A DNA stretch of 64,000 nucleotides from Bactericera cockerelli (GCA_024516035.1 CM044955.1:52684226-52748225), one strand, 5' to 3'; positions 9,800 through 18,644 are shown, numbered from the stretch's first letter. Notes: generated by a model not told the origin, from the sequence alone. Numbers and translations: made by a program.

Positions 9800-10740
9800 C
9801 TATATTACTTCTCTTTAACTTTCTTTTTCTTTCTCCCCCTTCTCTCTTCTCTTTCTCTCTCCTCTCTCTTTCTCTTTCTCTTTCTCTCCCTCTTTATTTC
9901 TTTTTGTGTATCCCTCATTTTTTATCTCCGCTTCTCTGTTTTAGCTAGTATGGATCTCTGGTAGCTCTTCGTCTATTTTAGTCCCTAATCATGTACCTCC
10001 TTCATGTACCTTCCTCTTTGCTCTCTCTCTCTCTTTACCTTCTCCTTCTCTCTATCTATTGCACTAGTATTTATATTTTTTTTTAAATATAAATAAATGA
10101 AATGTTTCAAAATCAAAACTATTCCTATTTCTCCCTCCACCTCTGTCACTCTATCTTTTAAATGTTCTACCTCCCTCTTTTCCCTCTTCTTCTTTCTCTA
10201 TCCGTCATTATTTTCTTGTCTTTTTTTCACGTTTTTTCTCCCTCCACCTCTGTCACTCTATCTTTCAAATGTTCTACCTCCCTCTTTTCTCTCATTTTCT
10301 TTCTCTATCCGTTATTGTCTTTTTTACGTTTTGTCTCCATCCCTTCTCTGTCACTCTATCTGTTCTACCTTCCTCTTTTCTCTCTTTTTCTCTACTATTT
10401 ATGTCACTAGCTTCCTAACTATTTACCTCCTTCATTCTCTCTCTCCCCTCTCTCTTTGTCTATCCTACTCTTTTCTTCTCCCTAATCTACTTTATGTTTA
10501 TTTTGCTTGCTGTCTCTTACTCAATGTTTACCTTTTTTCTAACAATTACTTCACTTTCTTTCTAAACATTTTCTCTCTCCTTTGCTCAATATTCAAACCA
10601 TTCCTTACATCAAAATACCCTCCCTCTATTTTTTTTTTTCTCTTTGTGTTATTTTTATCAATATGGAGCACAATTTGTACCTATCTCTGTTTCACTCCCT
10701 TTCTGCTCTATTTCCCTCTCCTCTTATTCTCGTACTGTAC
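9800..10740. repeat. 940-bp pyrimidine-rich block with ~105-bp tandem units
   Basis: The plus strand is dominated by C and T. Inside, a ~100-108-bp unit (TTTCTCCCTCCACCTCTGTC, later ATGTTCTACCTCCCTCTTTT) is repeated about 2.5 times between 10126 and 10390. Long open frames here (for example 10097-10798) translate to Ser/Leu/Phe-rich low complexity and look like composition artefacts. Confidence 0.85.
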
Positions 10741-10762
10741 TCAATTTATCTTTCAATTTAGC

Positions 10763-10972
10763 TGTCCCTCTAGCTCAGTGGTCAAGGCGTTGATCTGATG
10801 GTAATCCATAATGTCGCGAGTTCCAAATCTAGCCGGCATATGACAAGGTATTTTCCCGTTTGTAATTTTAAACACATAATAATACGTCTTGAGCTTACTG
10901 CCCGATGAGGATTCATTAGTCCTCATCGGGCAGTATTACTAAGGCGATTTGATTATTAATATTATTATTATA
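10763..10972 (+). mobile_element. SINE-E copy with a rebuilt palindromic tail
   Basis: Head TGTCCCTCTAGCTCAGTGGT (A box), a B box in a diverged GCGAGTTCCAAATCTAGC, and spacer ACACATAATAATACGTCTTG. Positions 10896-10935 form a perfect 16-bp stem (TACTGCCCGATGAGGA / TCCTCATCGGGCAGTA) with an 8-nt loop. Other copies have a non-palindromic sequence in the left arm. It ends in ATTATTATTAT. Confidence 0.7.
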
Positions 10973-11162
10973 TAGGTCTTTTTACTCCACAATTCGCCAC
11001 AGTCTACATCTTTCTCTACCTTTCTTAGATCAATAATGAGTACAAAAAAACAAATCAGTTTATATCGATGACATGTACCTACACAATAAATTCGTTCAGC
11101 GAGATGAGGTCTTTTTTTTGTGGGACCCGTAATAGGTTTAATTCTTTCAGATGCTGCCATTT
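10973..11162. other. unassigned DNA
   Basis: Nothing recognisable. Confidence 0.3.
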
Positions 11163-11205
11163 GCGGCCCAACCCAGGCTGAGTAAGGTTAATGTTGGTTA
11201 CAGGT
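11163..11205 (+). mobile_element. SINE central-domain fragment
   Basis: CGGCCCAACCCAGGCTGAGT followed by AAGGTTAATGTTGGTTACAG matches the D/F central domain and abuts the 5'-truncated SINE-A copy that follows. Confidence 0.5.
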
Positions 11206-11214
11206 CTTGTACAA

Positions 11215-11330
11215 AATGACTTGTAACCTGGAGGTCGGTGGTTCAAGTCCCGGTTTCAGCGTATATTTAGTAAAGCGAGTTTGAGTAGTTGTGATATCAC
11301 GAAAGTGATTAACACAAAATATGATAACTT
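11215..11330 (+). mobile_element. SINE-A copy, 5'-truncated
   Basis: It begins inside the head at GACTTGTAACCTGGAGGTCG and keeps the B box (GGTTCAAGTCC), the body and an intact 3' stem-loop ATCAC-GAAA-GTGAT followed by TAACACAAAATATGATAAC. The GAAA loop is of GNRA type. Confidence 0.75.
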
Positions 11331-12373
11331 AACTTAACTTAACCTCTTCCTCTAATTGAGATTGGTTTCTTCTGGCACTTCCACATTTTACGGTGAATGA
11401 CTTTTGCAACACCACATACTGAAAAGTACATTGGATTGCAGTAACTATTAAATATTAAATGAAGGATGTGTATGAATTTTAAAATATAATATAATAAAGT
11501 TATTGGAAAAAAAACACGAACTCTGTTAAGGGCGCCCATGATTTTTTCCTATTGTCATCTCGCCTGACATGCTACAGTATGTGTTTAAGTCCCGCAGAGA
11601 CAAAGAAAGTGTGTAGCATTAACGGATTTTCCAATGAGCACTTGAGATATTCAAGGCCGAAATCTCGAGAACATATTATGCATTCTTTTCAGCATAAAAA
11701 AGGAAAAACTGTTCACGGCATCTCTCGTCTTTTTGAGCGATGAGTGTTTCACAGCTTTCGAAAAAAAAATCCTCTAAACTCAAAAGAACGCTAGATTTTT
11801 AACATAAAAAGAAGCTACTTTCGACGTTTAGATTCTTTCTTGTAGTAGAATTTACCTCTCATGGAAGAAAAACTCATACTTATAGGTACCAGAATACTTA
11901 ACACTTCTTCAAAGTTGTGTATGGTGTGGTGTATAAAACTACCAACCTCTACTGGCGTAGAGATAAGAGGGAGAGAGAGAGAGAAAAGCCACTTATTTGT
12001 TCCATTCAAGCCAAAATGATTACTCCAGGTATTGCAAAACCAGTTCTGATTGATGACTATTTTATCAACTTTGCAACGAAAATTTTCAATTTAGGACTGA
12101 GTACGACAGTTTAAATTAAGGACGAAAATTTCAAATTATAAACGATAAATAGCCCGAACAAGCAACACTCTTTAACTTGTAACTGAATTGCTTGACGACC
12201 ATGTCAAAAGTAGAATACTAAAAGTAAACGAAGGCTGTCTTCTTAGGAAGAGGACCGGAAAAACATCCACCGTACTCTTCCGAATAGATGTCATTGCTGT
12301 CCATAATGTGAAACTTGCCATACTGGTCGCCAACGTACAAAATAGATAGGACACAACTAGAAGAAGAAGGATA
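11331..12373. other. unassigned DNA
   Basis: About 1 kb with no family I recognise. Frames of 60-66 codons occur on both strands without recognisable domains. Confidence 0.35.
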
Positions 12374-12600
12374 TTGAGTGAGAGAGAAAGAGAAACAGAT
12401 GAGGGAGAAAGAAAAAAAGAAATAACAAAAGAGGGAGAGAAAAATAGAGAGAATAGAAATCTTATACGTCAGGAAGAGAAAGAAAAGAAAGAGAAAAAGA
12501 TGAGGAATAAAGAAAAAAAAAAAAAAACAAATAAGAAAAAAGGGAGAGAAAAAGATAGAGAGAGAATAGAAATCTGAACTGTCAGGAAGTGAAAGAAAAG
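12374..12600. repeat. GA-rich purine tract
   Basis: Purine-dominated plus strand. An internal ~105-bp duplication is suggested because AGAATAGAAATCT, TCAGGAAG and GAAAGAAAAG recur in the same order from about 12451 and 12562. Frames are Lys/Glu/Arg low complexity. Confidence 0.8.
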
Positions 12601-12782
12601 GAAATAGTAAGATGCTTGAGGTGGGAGAGAAATTGGGGGGAGAAATTTTAAAGACAAAGCATTTACATAGGATTCTAAATACGCCATTTTATTTTTGGAC
12701 GTCTTATTCTTTTCTGCAAGGTTGTTTCTGTATTGTTTTTGCAGAGATATGAGTCCAATACAAATATTACTGAATTACACGG

Positions 12783-12996
12783 AAGATTTATCATAACTCC
12801 GGGGTTAAGTGGCAGAGAATGCCTGAGGCATTAACTTCACCCCGGATTACAAAACAATGGTCGTTAAAAATTAATAAATTTTTTTAATTATTTTTGTACA
12901 TAGGTAGGTATTTCTAAGTTTTTTTTTAAATTTTTTTTATTGTTATTAATTTGTTGTTGGTAGTTTCGTTAAATAATAATAAGTAAATAAATACTC
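12783..12996 (+). mobile_element. T-domain element, variant with AATGCC hairpin
   Basis: CCGGGGTTAAGTGGCAGAG is followed by the perfect stem-loop AATGCC-TGA-GGCATT, then TAACTTCACCCCGG and an AT-rich 3' region ending in AATAATAATAAGTAAATAAA. The layout matches the 3' parts of SINE-B and of the composite elements at 46150 and 46805. I interpret it as a LINE-type or SINE 3' end. Any 5' head is unrecognisable. Confidence 0.6.
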
Positions 12997-13385
12997 CCAG
13001 ACAAATTTTTTCAAGTCTTCGACATCTTAGTTTATTATTTCTAAGTGACGCTTTTCCCCACGCCAAGCAACTCTGACTCGGTCCAGTTTGTTATTCTATA
13101 CTTTTCACGGAAATCTGGAATGGTGGGAACACTGGATGCAACTCTTCAATGGTTACTTCCAGGAAAGTCTCGAGCATAGAACGAATGCGTGTTCTTGATG
13201 CCATTCCAAAATTCGAAATAGAAAATACTTCCCCAATTACCAAAGTAATTGTGCGCTTTGTAGAGCTATCAAATTCCTAGAGGAGTCAGTCCAATACGGG
13301 CAACGCCTACCAAATTCTTAGTACAGCATAACCAATACGTGGAAACCATTTCAAATGTTGAAATTCTCTGAACTTGAGAATATTA
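12997..13385. other. unassigned DNA
   Basis: No recognisable gene or repeat family. Confidence 0.35.
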
Positions 13386-13800
13386 CTTCCGATAAATTTC
13401 TCATATTAGAAATCGGAAATATTGTGTTCGTTTTTGTATAAATAAAAAAAATTGTTCCGATTTCATTTTTTATACTTCTGGACGTTTCATAACCTCCTGA
13501 ACAACTTTGGTTTTATGTCTGTCTGTCGGTCCGTCTGTCTGTTCATCTGTTAGTCTGTCTCTCTGTCTATCGGTCCGTTAAAAATATTCCTTGTAACTAA
13601 AAGCTAAAATGTAGAAAAAATGGTATTTTACCATATAAAACAAATTTAAAGAAAATTGGTTAAGCGGTTTTGGAGATATACCTAAGTGATTTAGTATAAA
13701 ATCTCAAACTTGCCACGTGTATACTCTGTGAACCAATCACGAGGAAGTATTGTGTCCATAATTGGCAGTGTTTTTATTAACTAATGATGACGCTGTGTGA
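13386..13800 (+). mobile_element. repeat with (GTCY)n core, copy 1
   Basis: A hairpin TTCCGAT...ATCGGAA region (13388-13425) is followed by CGTTTCATAACCTCCTGAAC, a GTCTGTCTGTCGGTCCGTCT core and, near 13750, AAGTATTGTGTCCATAATTG. The copy at 26088-26375 has the same landmarks in reverse order on the opposite strand. GTCY-type cores are known in DINE-1/Helentron-associated elements. The assignment here is tentative. Confidence 0.55.
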
Positions 13801-13879
13801 TGTAAATGGAAAAGAGTATTTTGTAGAAGTTAGATAATAAGTGTTTGAAAGCATTTTATAAGCACATTATATTCGTTGC

Positions 13880-14052
13880 CATGAAAGAGCAGAGTAGCTG
13901 CTTAGACGCTTGTGGGTTGTCTTGTAGCTTGTCCATCCCAAAGTAAACCTCCCGTCTGATGTGCGAGAAGTGACACAATACTTCCCATTTAGGCAATACG
14001 AGTACACAAGAAGGTATCCAATACAAAAAACTGAAACATAAAACTATGAATG
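13880..14052 (-). mobile_element. SINE-C fragment (body only)
   Basis: GTAGCTTGTCCATCCCAAAG, then GTGCGAGAAGTGACACAATA and AAGAAGGTATCCAATACAAA match the SINE-C body in reverse. The tRNA-like head is missing, so this copy is 5'-truncated. Confidence 0.65.
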
Positions 14053-14288
14053 CAATTTTTTTCCTATAAAGACTTTAAAGACTTCTTTAATCACATAACA
14101 TTTCCAACAATGCTGGAATATTATAAGGTTACTCTTCAGGGTAGAATAAACAATTGTCTATTATAAATGTTACGAAATACACATACAAATGCCCTGCAAA
14201 ATTGAGACTAAAGAGTCCCTTTACTTTCACACTGTCTCACAGTCTAAAGAAAGTATCATTTATTGGTGTAGTACTCGTACATTGGTGT
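14053..14288. other. unassigned DNA next to the LTR element
   Basis: No recognisable feature apart from the low-copy phrase shared with 9557. Confidence 0.3.
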
Positions 14289-14293
14289 AAAAT

Positions 14294-14495
14294 TGATACA
14301 TATTGATTATTTACTGGCCGGAAGAAATTCCTCTTCTGGACTGGGTACCGAATGACTGGTCACTCTTGGTTTAGATTTTCCACCAGTTCACTTTTCTGTT
14401 CTCTGTTAAATAAATGTAAAATAGATTGATTCACTCTTACACCATACATTCGTACATTATTAGTTATTCCCTTAGTTAGTACGACATACATATCA
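14294..14495 (+). repeat. 5' LTR, 202 bp
   Basis: It starts TGATACATATTG and ends CATACATATCA, keeping the TG...CA termini. An AATAAA polyadenylation-type signal lies at 14409-14414. It is identical to the 3' LTR as far as I can read. Confidence 0.92.
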
Positions 14496-14512
14496 ATTGG
14501 CGACGATGGAGA
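14496..14512 (+). promoter_or_regulatory. candidate primer-binding site overlapping the gag start
   Basis: TGGCGACGATGGAG begins two bases after the LTR. TGG is the complement of the tRNA 3' CCA. TGGCGAC is also the start of the tRNA-Arg-type sites known from 412/mdg1-like elements, but the match here weakens after seven bases. The gag ATG at 14506 lies inside it. Confidence 0.45.
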
Positions 14513-15936
14513 AAGAAATCAAACAATGGAGGAACAAAAGGGCGACATTCAAGGCGATGCTTACGAAGACAGATGGAAAAATTTCACCGGACTGCTCACC
14601 GGAACAGCTGACGGCATATGAAGAACTTATTGTGTTCTATAGAAAAAAATACGAAGAAGCTCAGGACACATTGGATACACTGGTACAGGAGGAAGAGTTA
14701 GAGCAAGAACAAAGTTACAGGTTTTCAATTTACGAACTGATAACAGGTATGACCGTAAAAATTTTACAATTGAGAAACAAGATGGATACACCTAAAACAA
14801 GCAATCCCCAATCATTATGTACATCAAATTTAAATTTTGTTCCTTATCAAGAGGACGAAACTTTTTCGAATTTTGTAAAACGACTTGAAACTTTCATGTT
14901 GCTAAAGGGTAATTCAGATGACAAAATGAAGGTATATATTCTACTACATGCTTTATTACCTCACATACATGAGAAATTATATGATATTTGTGCCCCAGAT
15001 AGCCCTATTAATAAGACATATGAGGAACTTGTTAAAATATTACAAGAACATCTAGAACCAAGGCCTAGTCTCTGGGCACTACAAAATAAATTTATAAACC
15101 GTACTCAGGAACATAACGAATCTGTCCTACAATTTTCGACAGAACTAAAGAAATTAGCCAAGTACTGCGAGTTCAAGTGCGAGCGGTGTGAGCACTGCAC
15201 AGCGGATGTATTCCTGAGCTTGCAGTTCATCAGAGGACTCGCTGATCCAGAGGTGCGGATGCGGCTGCTGCAGGACAAGGATAAGAAGAGCTTCAAGGAC
15301 GTGGTGGACTTAGCTTTGACGGTTGAAATGGCTAAACTAGATAATTCGTGCATGGGGGAAAGTAGAGTCAAGGCGCCTATCGGGTTGAACCAAATAAAAA
15401 CTACGCCTACGAACGTAAGTTACAACCCTATTCATGTTACAAGGGAGAACAAGATTATTTCAGAGCCTAGGAGATCAGAACAGAGTGCCGCAAGTAAGCA
15501 CACTGATGCTAGTACAGACCCAAATGATTTGAGAGGTAAATGCTATCGATGTGGGAATCCTCAGCATAGGGCCAATGTTTGTAAATTTCGGAACACATTT
15601 TGTTCAAAGTGTAACAAGATCGGTCACATTGCTAGAGTCTGTATGTCATTTATTAAAAGTAACAAGCATAAAAACCATACAGTAGAAGAACAAATTTTAG
15701 GAGAAGAATCCAATTACGAAGTTAATTTGATACGTAGTAAAAAAACTGATAAATGTATGGTACACGTACTAATAGAAACAAAACCATTCCAAATGGAGGT
15801 AGATACAGGAGCCTCCCTAAGCTCTATTTCTTATGACGATTACAACAAATTAAATCTGAATCGTAAGATTTACAAAACTAGCATAGAAATGAAAACTTAC
15901 ACTGGCGAAATCATAAAACCTAGAGGAGTGTGTTTT
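14506..15936 (+). CDS. Gag-protease of a Mag-like Ty3/Gypsy element, interrupted at its 3' end
   Basis: The first ATG (14506) lies 10 nt after the 5' LTR. Numbering from this Met: a helical N-terminal region (1-95), a retrotransposon Gag domain (about 105-290, with YQEDETFSNFVKRLETF and LRNKM/LQFSTELKKLAKYC stretches), and two CCHC zinc knuckles at about 346-359 (CYRCGNPQHRANVC) and 366-379 (CSKCNKIGHIARVC). These should package the element RNA. An aspartic protease follows, with its catalytic triad EVDTGAS at about 431-437; it would process the polyprotein. The frame enters the inserted non-LTR element at 15937 and runs on artificially to 16062, so the last ~40 translated residues are foreign. 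The matching frame resumes after the insertion at 17702. Gag and protease share one frame, as is common in Mag-like elements. Confidence 0.88.
15924..15936 (+). repeat. target-site duplication of the nested non-LTR element, left copy
   Basis: AGGAGTGTGTTTT occurs here and again at 17702-17714. The right edge of the left copy merges with the T run of the inserted element, so the length is 12-13 bp. Confidence 0.85.
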
Positions 15937-17701
15937 TTTTTTTTTTTTTCTTTTCTATTAGGCGCTTTAACACTGTTACTAGGTTCTAGACAGGTCGTTC
16001 ACGCCGATTCTTCTGGTGTTTTATACTTGGGTGTACAGCTTAATTGTCTTAAGGTAACATAGTAGAGAATTAGCGCTCTCGACAGAGTCTGTCAGAGCTG
16101 GAGGAACAGGTAGGGACAGTCGTATGTGTGCATGGAGATGACAGGTCAGTATGTGTTTAACAGAGAGAATTTCACCACAACGACAGTTAGGGGGAGGAGT
16201 CCGCTTGAAGAGATAGCTATGAGTGCAGCGGGTATGGCCTATTCTCATGCGACAAAGTACAACCTCCTCAAATCTAGTCTGTCGGTCGCTTGAGTTCCAT
16301 TGAGATATATGAGGTTTGATGGATTTTAATTTATTGGAGTTCGGAATGTTATCCCATAACAGTTGCCATTTTTCATTAATGGATTTAGCTATGTAAGGTT
16401 TAAAGTCATGTGAGGAACAGAGCTTTAGAGGGGGTATATTGTCTTGTGGGGAACGTGTGGCTCTGTCAACTGCCTCGTTACCATGAATACCTGTGTGGGA
16501 AGGACACCATAGAAAGGCTATGGTCTTACCACAGTTAATTAGGTCCTGCCAGCAAGAATGTAGTAAGGATACTATCGGATTGTCATTATTTGGGTTTGAA
16601 AGAGCGTCTAGAGCACTCTTAGAATCCGAAATAATTAAGAAGTTCTGTTTTGGCAAGAATTTAATATGTTTAAGGCATAAAAGAATGCCAATCAGCTCAG
16701 AGGTGAACACAGAATTAATATGGTTAAGACAAAAGGAAGATATGATCATATTATCAATAATGTAAGCACAAGTGGTAGAATTATCCATTTTCGACCCATC
16801 TGTAAAGCACAAAGTGTACTCACTATACTTGGAATCAATAAGATCATAGTAACGTTGCCGGAAGACTGGTGCAGATATATTTTCTTTTTTTCCTACATTT
16901 AAACCATTATCAATTATAGGGGTGTCTTTGGACCAGGGTGGGAGATGTCTATTAAATGGAGCAAAGTCACTGTTGAGGATTTTTCTTGTGAACTCGATTT
17001 CTTCTCTGAATCTTAAGCAAAGAGGTTTAGGTAGATTGAGCGAAAAGTGTCTAGCATTAAGATTTGAAGATATTAGAATATTATACACAGGATTAGAAGG
17101 GCAACTGGCGATTTTGGAAACATAATTCATCTCGAGCTTGCGTCTCCTGAGGTGAAGAGCAGGGACACCTGATTCCACGTACAAACTAGGTATGGGGCTA
17201 GATCGTAAAGCTCCTATGGCGATTCTGATTCCCGCATTGTGGACAGGGTTGAGCTTATTTAAAATATGTTCCTTAGCAGCGCCATAGACAAAAGATCCGT
17301 AATCAAAAATAGGCAATATATAAGATTTATACAATTTTAGTAAGGTTGAACGACGAATACCAAGACTCTTACGGGAGACCATTTTAAGGACATTCAAAGC
17401 ATTAAGGGCTCGTTCCTTTACATAGGCCACGTGAGGAGACCATGATAATTTTGAGTCCCAGACTAACCCAAGAAACTTGGTTTTGTCAACGAAACTCAAA
17501 CGGTTCCCATCGTAATTTAGACAAGGTTTAACAATATTACGCGACCTTGAAAAGAGAACACACACAGATTTTCCAGGTTCAGCAGAAAAAACTAATCCAT
17601 TCTTTTTCGACCAGGAAGAAAGATCGTTTAAGGCGGATTGGAATCGACCAACAAGTGTTTGCATAACTTTACTTCTTGAGAAGATCAGTAAATCATCTAT
17701 A
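15937..17701 (-). mobile_element. 5'-truncated RNase H-bearing non-LTR retrotransposon (I/Jockey group) nested in the LTR element
   Basis: The element lies on the minus strand. Its 3' poly(A) appears as a T run at 15933-15949. Its 5' end at 17701 cuts the reverse transcriptase exactly at the catalytic box (IDDLLI encoded at 17684-17700). A 12-13-bp direct repeat flanks it. 5' truncation, poly(A) and a target duplication of this length are the marks of target-primed reverse transcription. A ~70-bp 3' untranslated region lies between the stop codon and the poly(A). Because it splits an element with identical LTRs, it is the younger of the two. Confidence 0.92.
16021..17700 (-). CDS. C-terminal part of non-LTR ORF2: RT thumb, RNase H, Cys/His tail
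   Basis: The frame is open from the truncated 5' end (IDDLLIFSRSK upstream of the Met at 17664) to a stop near 16021. Numbering from that Met, the RT thumb and connection occupy about 1-200 (FSAEPGKSVCVLFSRS, KFLGLVWDSKLSWSPH, FDYGSFVYG). RNase H is at about 284-405 with the expected acidic residues D289 (FTDGS), E323 (TSELIGIL), D347 (SDSKSAL) and D400 (GNEAVD). A C-terminal segment (GHTRCTHSYLFKR, then C494, C496, H504, C508) is typical of I/Jockey-group ORF2 proteins. Full-length proteins of this group exceed 1000 residues. The endonuclease and most of RT are missing, so it cannot be autonomous. The remaining frame has no stops or shifts, which fits a young insertion. Confidence 0.88.
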   Translation of the reverse strand: MDDLLIFSRSKVMQTLVGRFQSALNDLSSWSKKNGLVFSAEPGKSVCVLFSRSRNIVKPCLNYDGNRLSFVDKTKFLGLVWDSKLSWSPHVAYVKERALNALNVLKMVSRKSLGIRRSTLLKLYKSYILPIFDYGSFVYGAAKEHILNKLNPVHNAGIRIAIGALRSSPIPSLYVESGVPALHLRRRKLEMNYVSKIASCPSNPVYNILISSNLNARHFSLNLPKPLCLRFREEIEFTRKILNSDFAPFNRHLPPWSKDTPIIDNGLNVGKKENISAPVFRQRYYDLIDSKYSEYTLCFTDGSKMDNSTTCAYIIDNMIISSFCLNHINSVFTSELIGILLCLKHIKFLPKQNFLIISDSKSALDALSNPNNDNPIVSLLHSCWQDLINCGKTIAFLWCPSHTGIHGNEAVDRATRSPQDNIPPLKLCSSHDFKPYIAKSINEKWQLLWDNIPNSNKLKSIKPHISQWNSSDRQTRFEEVVLCRMRIGHTRCTHSYLFKRTPPPNCRCGEILSVKHILTCHLHAHIRLSLPVPPALTDSVESANSLLCYLKTIKLYTQV

Positions 17702-17714
17702 AGGAGTGTGTTTT
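17702..17714 (+). repeat. target-site duplication of the nested element, right copy
   Basis: AGGAGTGTGTTTT, identical to 15924-15936. The host protease-RT frame continues from this copy. Confidence 0.85.
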
Positions 17715-18424
17715 GTGAAATGTAACTACAAGAGTCAAAATTTTGTTGGTAAACTGATCATAGTAAATCAGATGGTAGACCCTATTTTTGGTCGCGACTG
17801 GATTCGCGAAGTAAACTTGGATTGGGCTGAAATAAAAACATTAACATCTGCTAAAAGCTCACCGTTGGAACACTTACTTGCGAAATATGAAAATGTTTTC
17901 AGTGACAAGATCGGAGTCATACCGAGTGAACTGGGCCATCTCGAGCTGAAACCATACGCGACTCCAATATTCTGCCCGCCTCGTCCAGTGCCGTATTCAC
18001 GGAAATTGAAAACCGAGGAAGAGCTGCTGCGACTTGAAAAAGAAGGAATCATCACGAAGTCGAATTTCGTCATTCACAAGACATCAGCTGCATTTCATCC
18101 ATCCATCAAGATGCAGCTGAGGAAGGTGCCAAATAGCGACGGGGTATCTCCCTACTCTATGATGCTTGGAAGAGACCCGAGAACAAGACTCGATGCTATC
18201 ATGAAACCTCCGGAGCTAGAAACAAGGAACACTCAACCAGCAGTCTCACACAAAGGCAGATTTTTCAATATAGGAGACCGAGTGCAAGCTCGCAACTACT
18301 TCCGAGGACCAAGATGGGTATTTGGAAAAATAACAGAGCGAAAAGGATTGCTGCATTACGTGGTGACTTTGGATGATGGACGGGAGTGGCGGAGACATGT
18401 GGATCAGATCCGACTCACACATTA

Positions 18425-18437
18425 CAGGGGGGACATA
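18425..18437 (+). promoter_or_regulatory. polypurine tract
   Basis: AGGGGGGACA directly precedes the 3' LTR, in the position where plus-strand DNA synthesis is primed. It lies inside the last codons of the Pol remnant. Confidence 0.75.
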
Positions 18438-18639
18438 TGATACATATTGATTATTTACTGGCCGGAAGAAATTCCTCTTCTGGACTGGGTACCGAATGAC
18501 TGGTCACTCTTGGTTTAGATTTTCCACCAGTTCACTTTTCTGTTCTCTGTTAAATAAATGTAAAATAGATTGATTCACTCTTACACCATACATTCGTACA
18601 TTATTAGTTATTCCCTTAGTTAGTACGACATACATATCA
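18438..18639 (+). repeat. 3' LTR, 202 bp
   Basis: Starts TGATACATATTG, ends CATACATATCA, identical to the 5' LTR. Its first three bases double as the Pol stop codon. Confidence 0.92.
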
Positions 18640-18644
18640 AAAAT

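Larger units (their letters stand above)
17702..18440 (+). pseudogene. Pol remnant of the Ty3/Gypsy element (protease end, RT start, integrase C-terminus)
   Basis: The frame continues gag-protease across the insertion. It holds the protease C-terminus (VDPIFGRDWI), the segment before RT (LAKYENVFSDKIG, LKPYATPIFCPPRPVPY, EEELLRLEKEGII), then an abrupt change near 18062-18070 to an integrase-core phrase (KTSAAFHPS), and a second change near 18095-18110 to a late integrase segment (GVSPYSMMLGRDPRTRLD). The integrase C-terminal domain follows (NIGDRVQARNYF, WVFGKITERKG, REWRRHVDQIRLTHY). The RT palm and the catalytic residues of RT, RNase H and integrase are therefore missing, although the frame stays open. 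The TGA stop (18438-18440) is made of the first three bases of the 3' LTR. Confidence 0.82.
14289..18644 (+). mobile_element. Ty3/Gypsy (Mag-like) LTR retrotransposon, internally deleted, with nested insertion
   Basis: Two LTRs (14294-14495 and 18438-18639) look identical base for base over 202 bp. The outer flanks are the direct repeat AAAAT at 14289-14293 and 18640-18644, the 5-bp duplication expected for Ty3/Gypsy. Between them lie a primer-binding-like TGGCGAC at 14498, gag with two CCHC knuckles, an aspartic protease, the start of RT, a scrap of integrase core, an integrase C-terminal domain, a polypurine stretch (AGGGGGGACA) and the 3' LTR. Most of RT, all of RNase H and most of integrase are gone. 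A 1.77-kb non-LTR element interrupts it at 15937-17701. Without the insertion it would be about 2.6 kb, compared with roughly 4.5-5 kb typical of Mag-type elements. Identical LTRs imply recent insertion. The integrase tail (GDRV..., RRHVDQIR) is typical of Mag-like elements. Confidence 0.92.

Noticed and set aside
10097..10798. 233-codon plus-strand open frame
   Set aside because: It lies in a pyrimidine-rich block with internal ~105-bp tandem units and runs into a SINE head. Composition explains its length.
15950..16062. C-terminal extension of the Gag-protease frame
   Set aside because: These codons read the inserted non-LTR element's 3' region in antisense. They are not part of the original protein.
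17768..18073. 101-codon minus-strand frame
   Set aside because: Antisense shadow of the Ty3/Gypsy Pol remnant.
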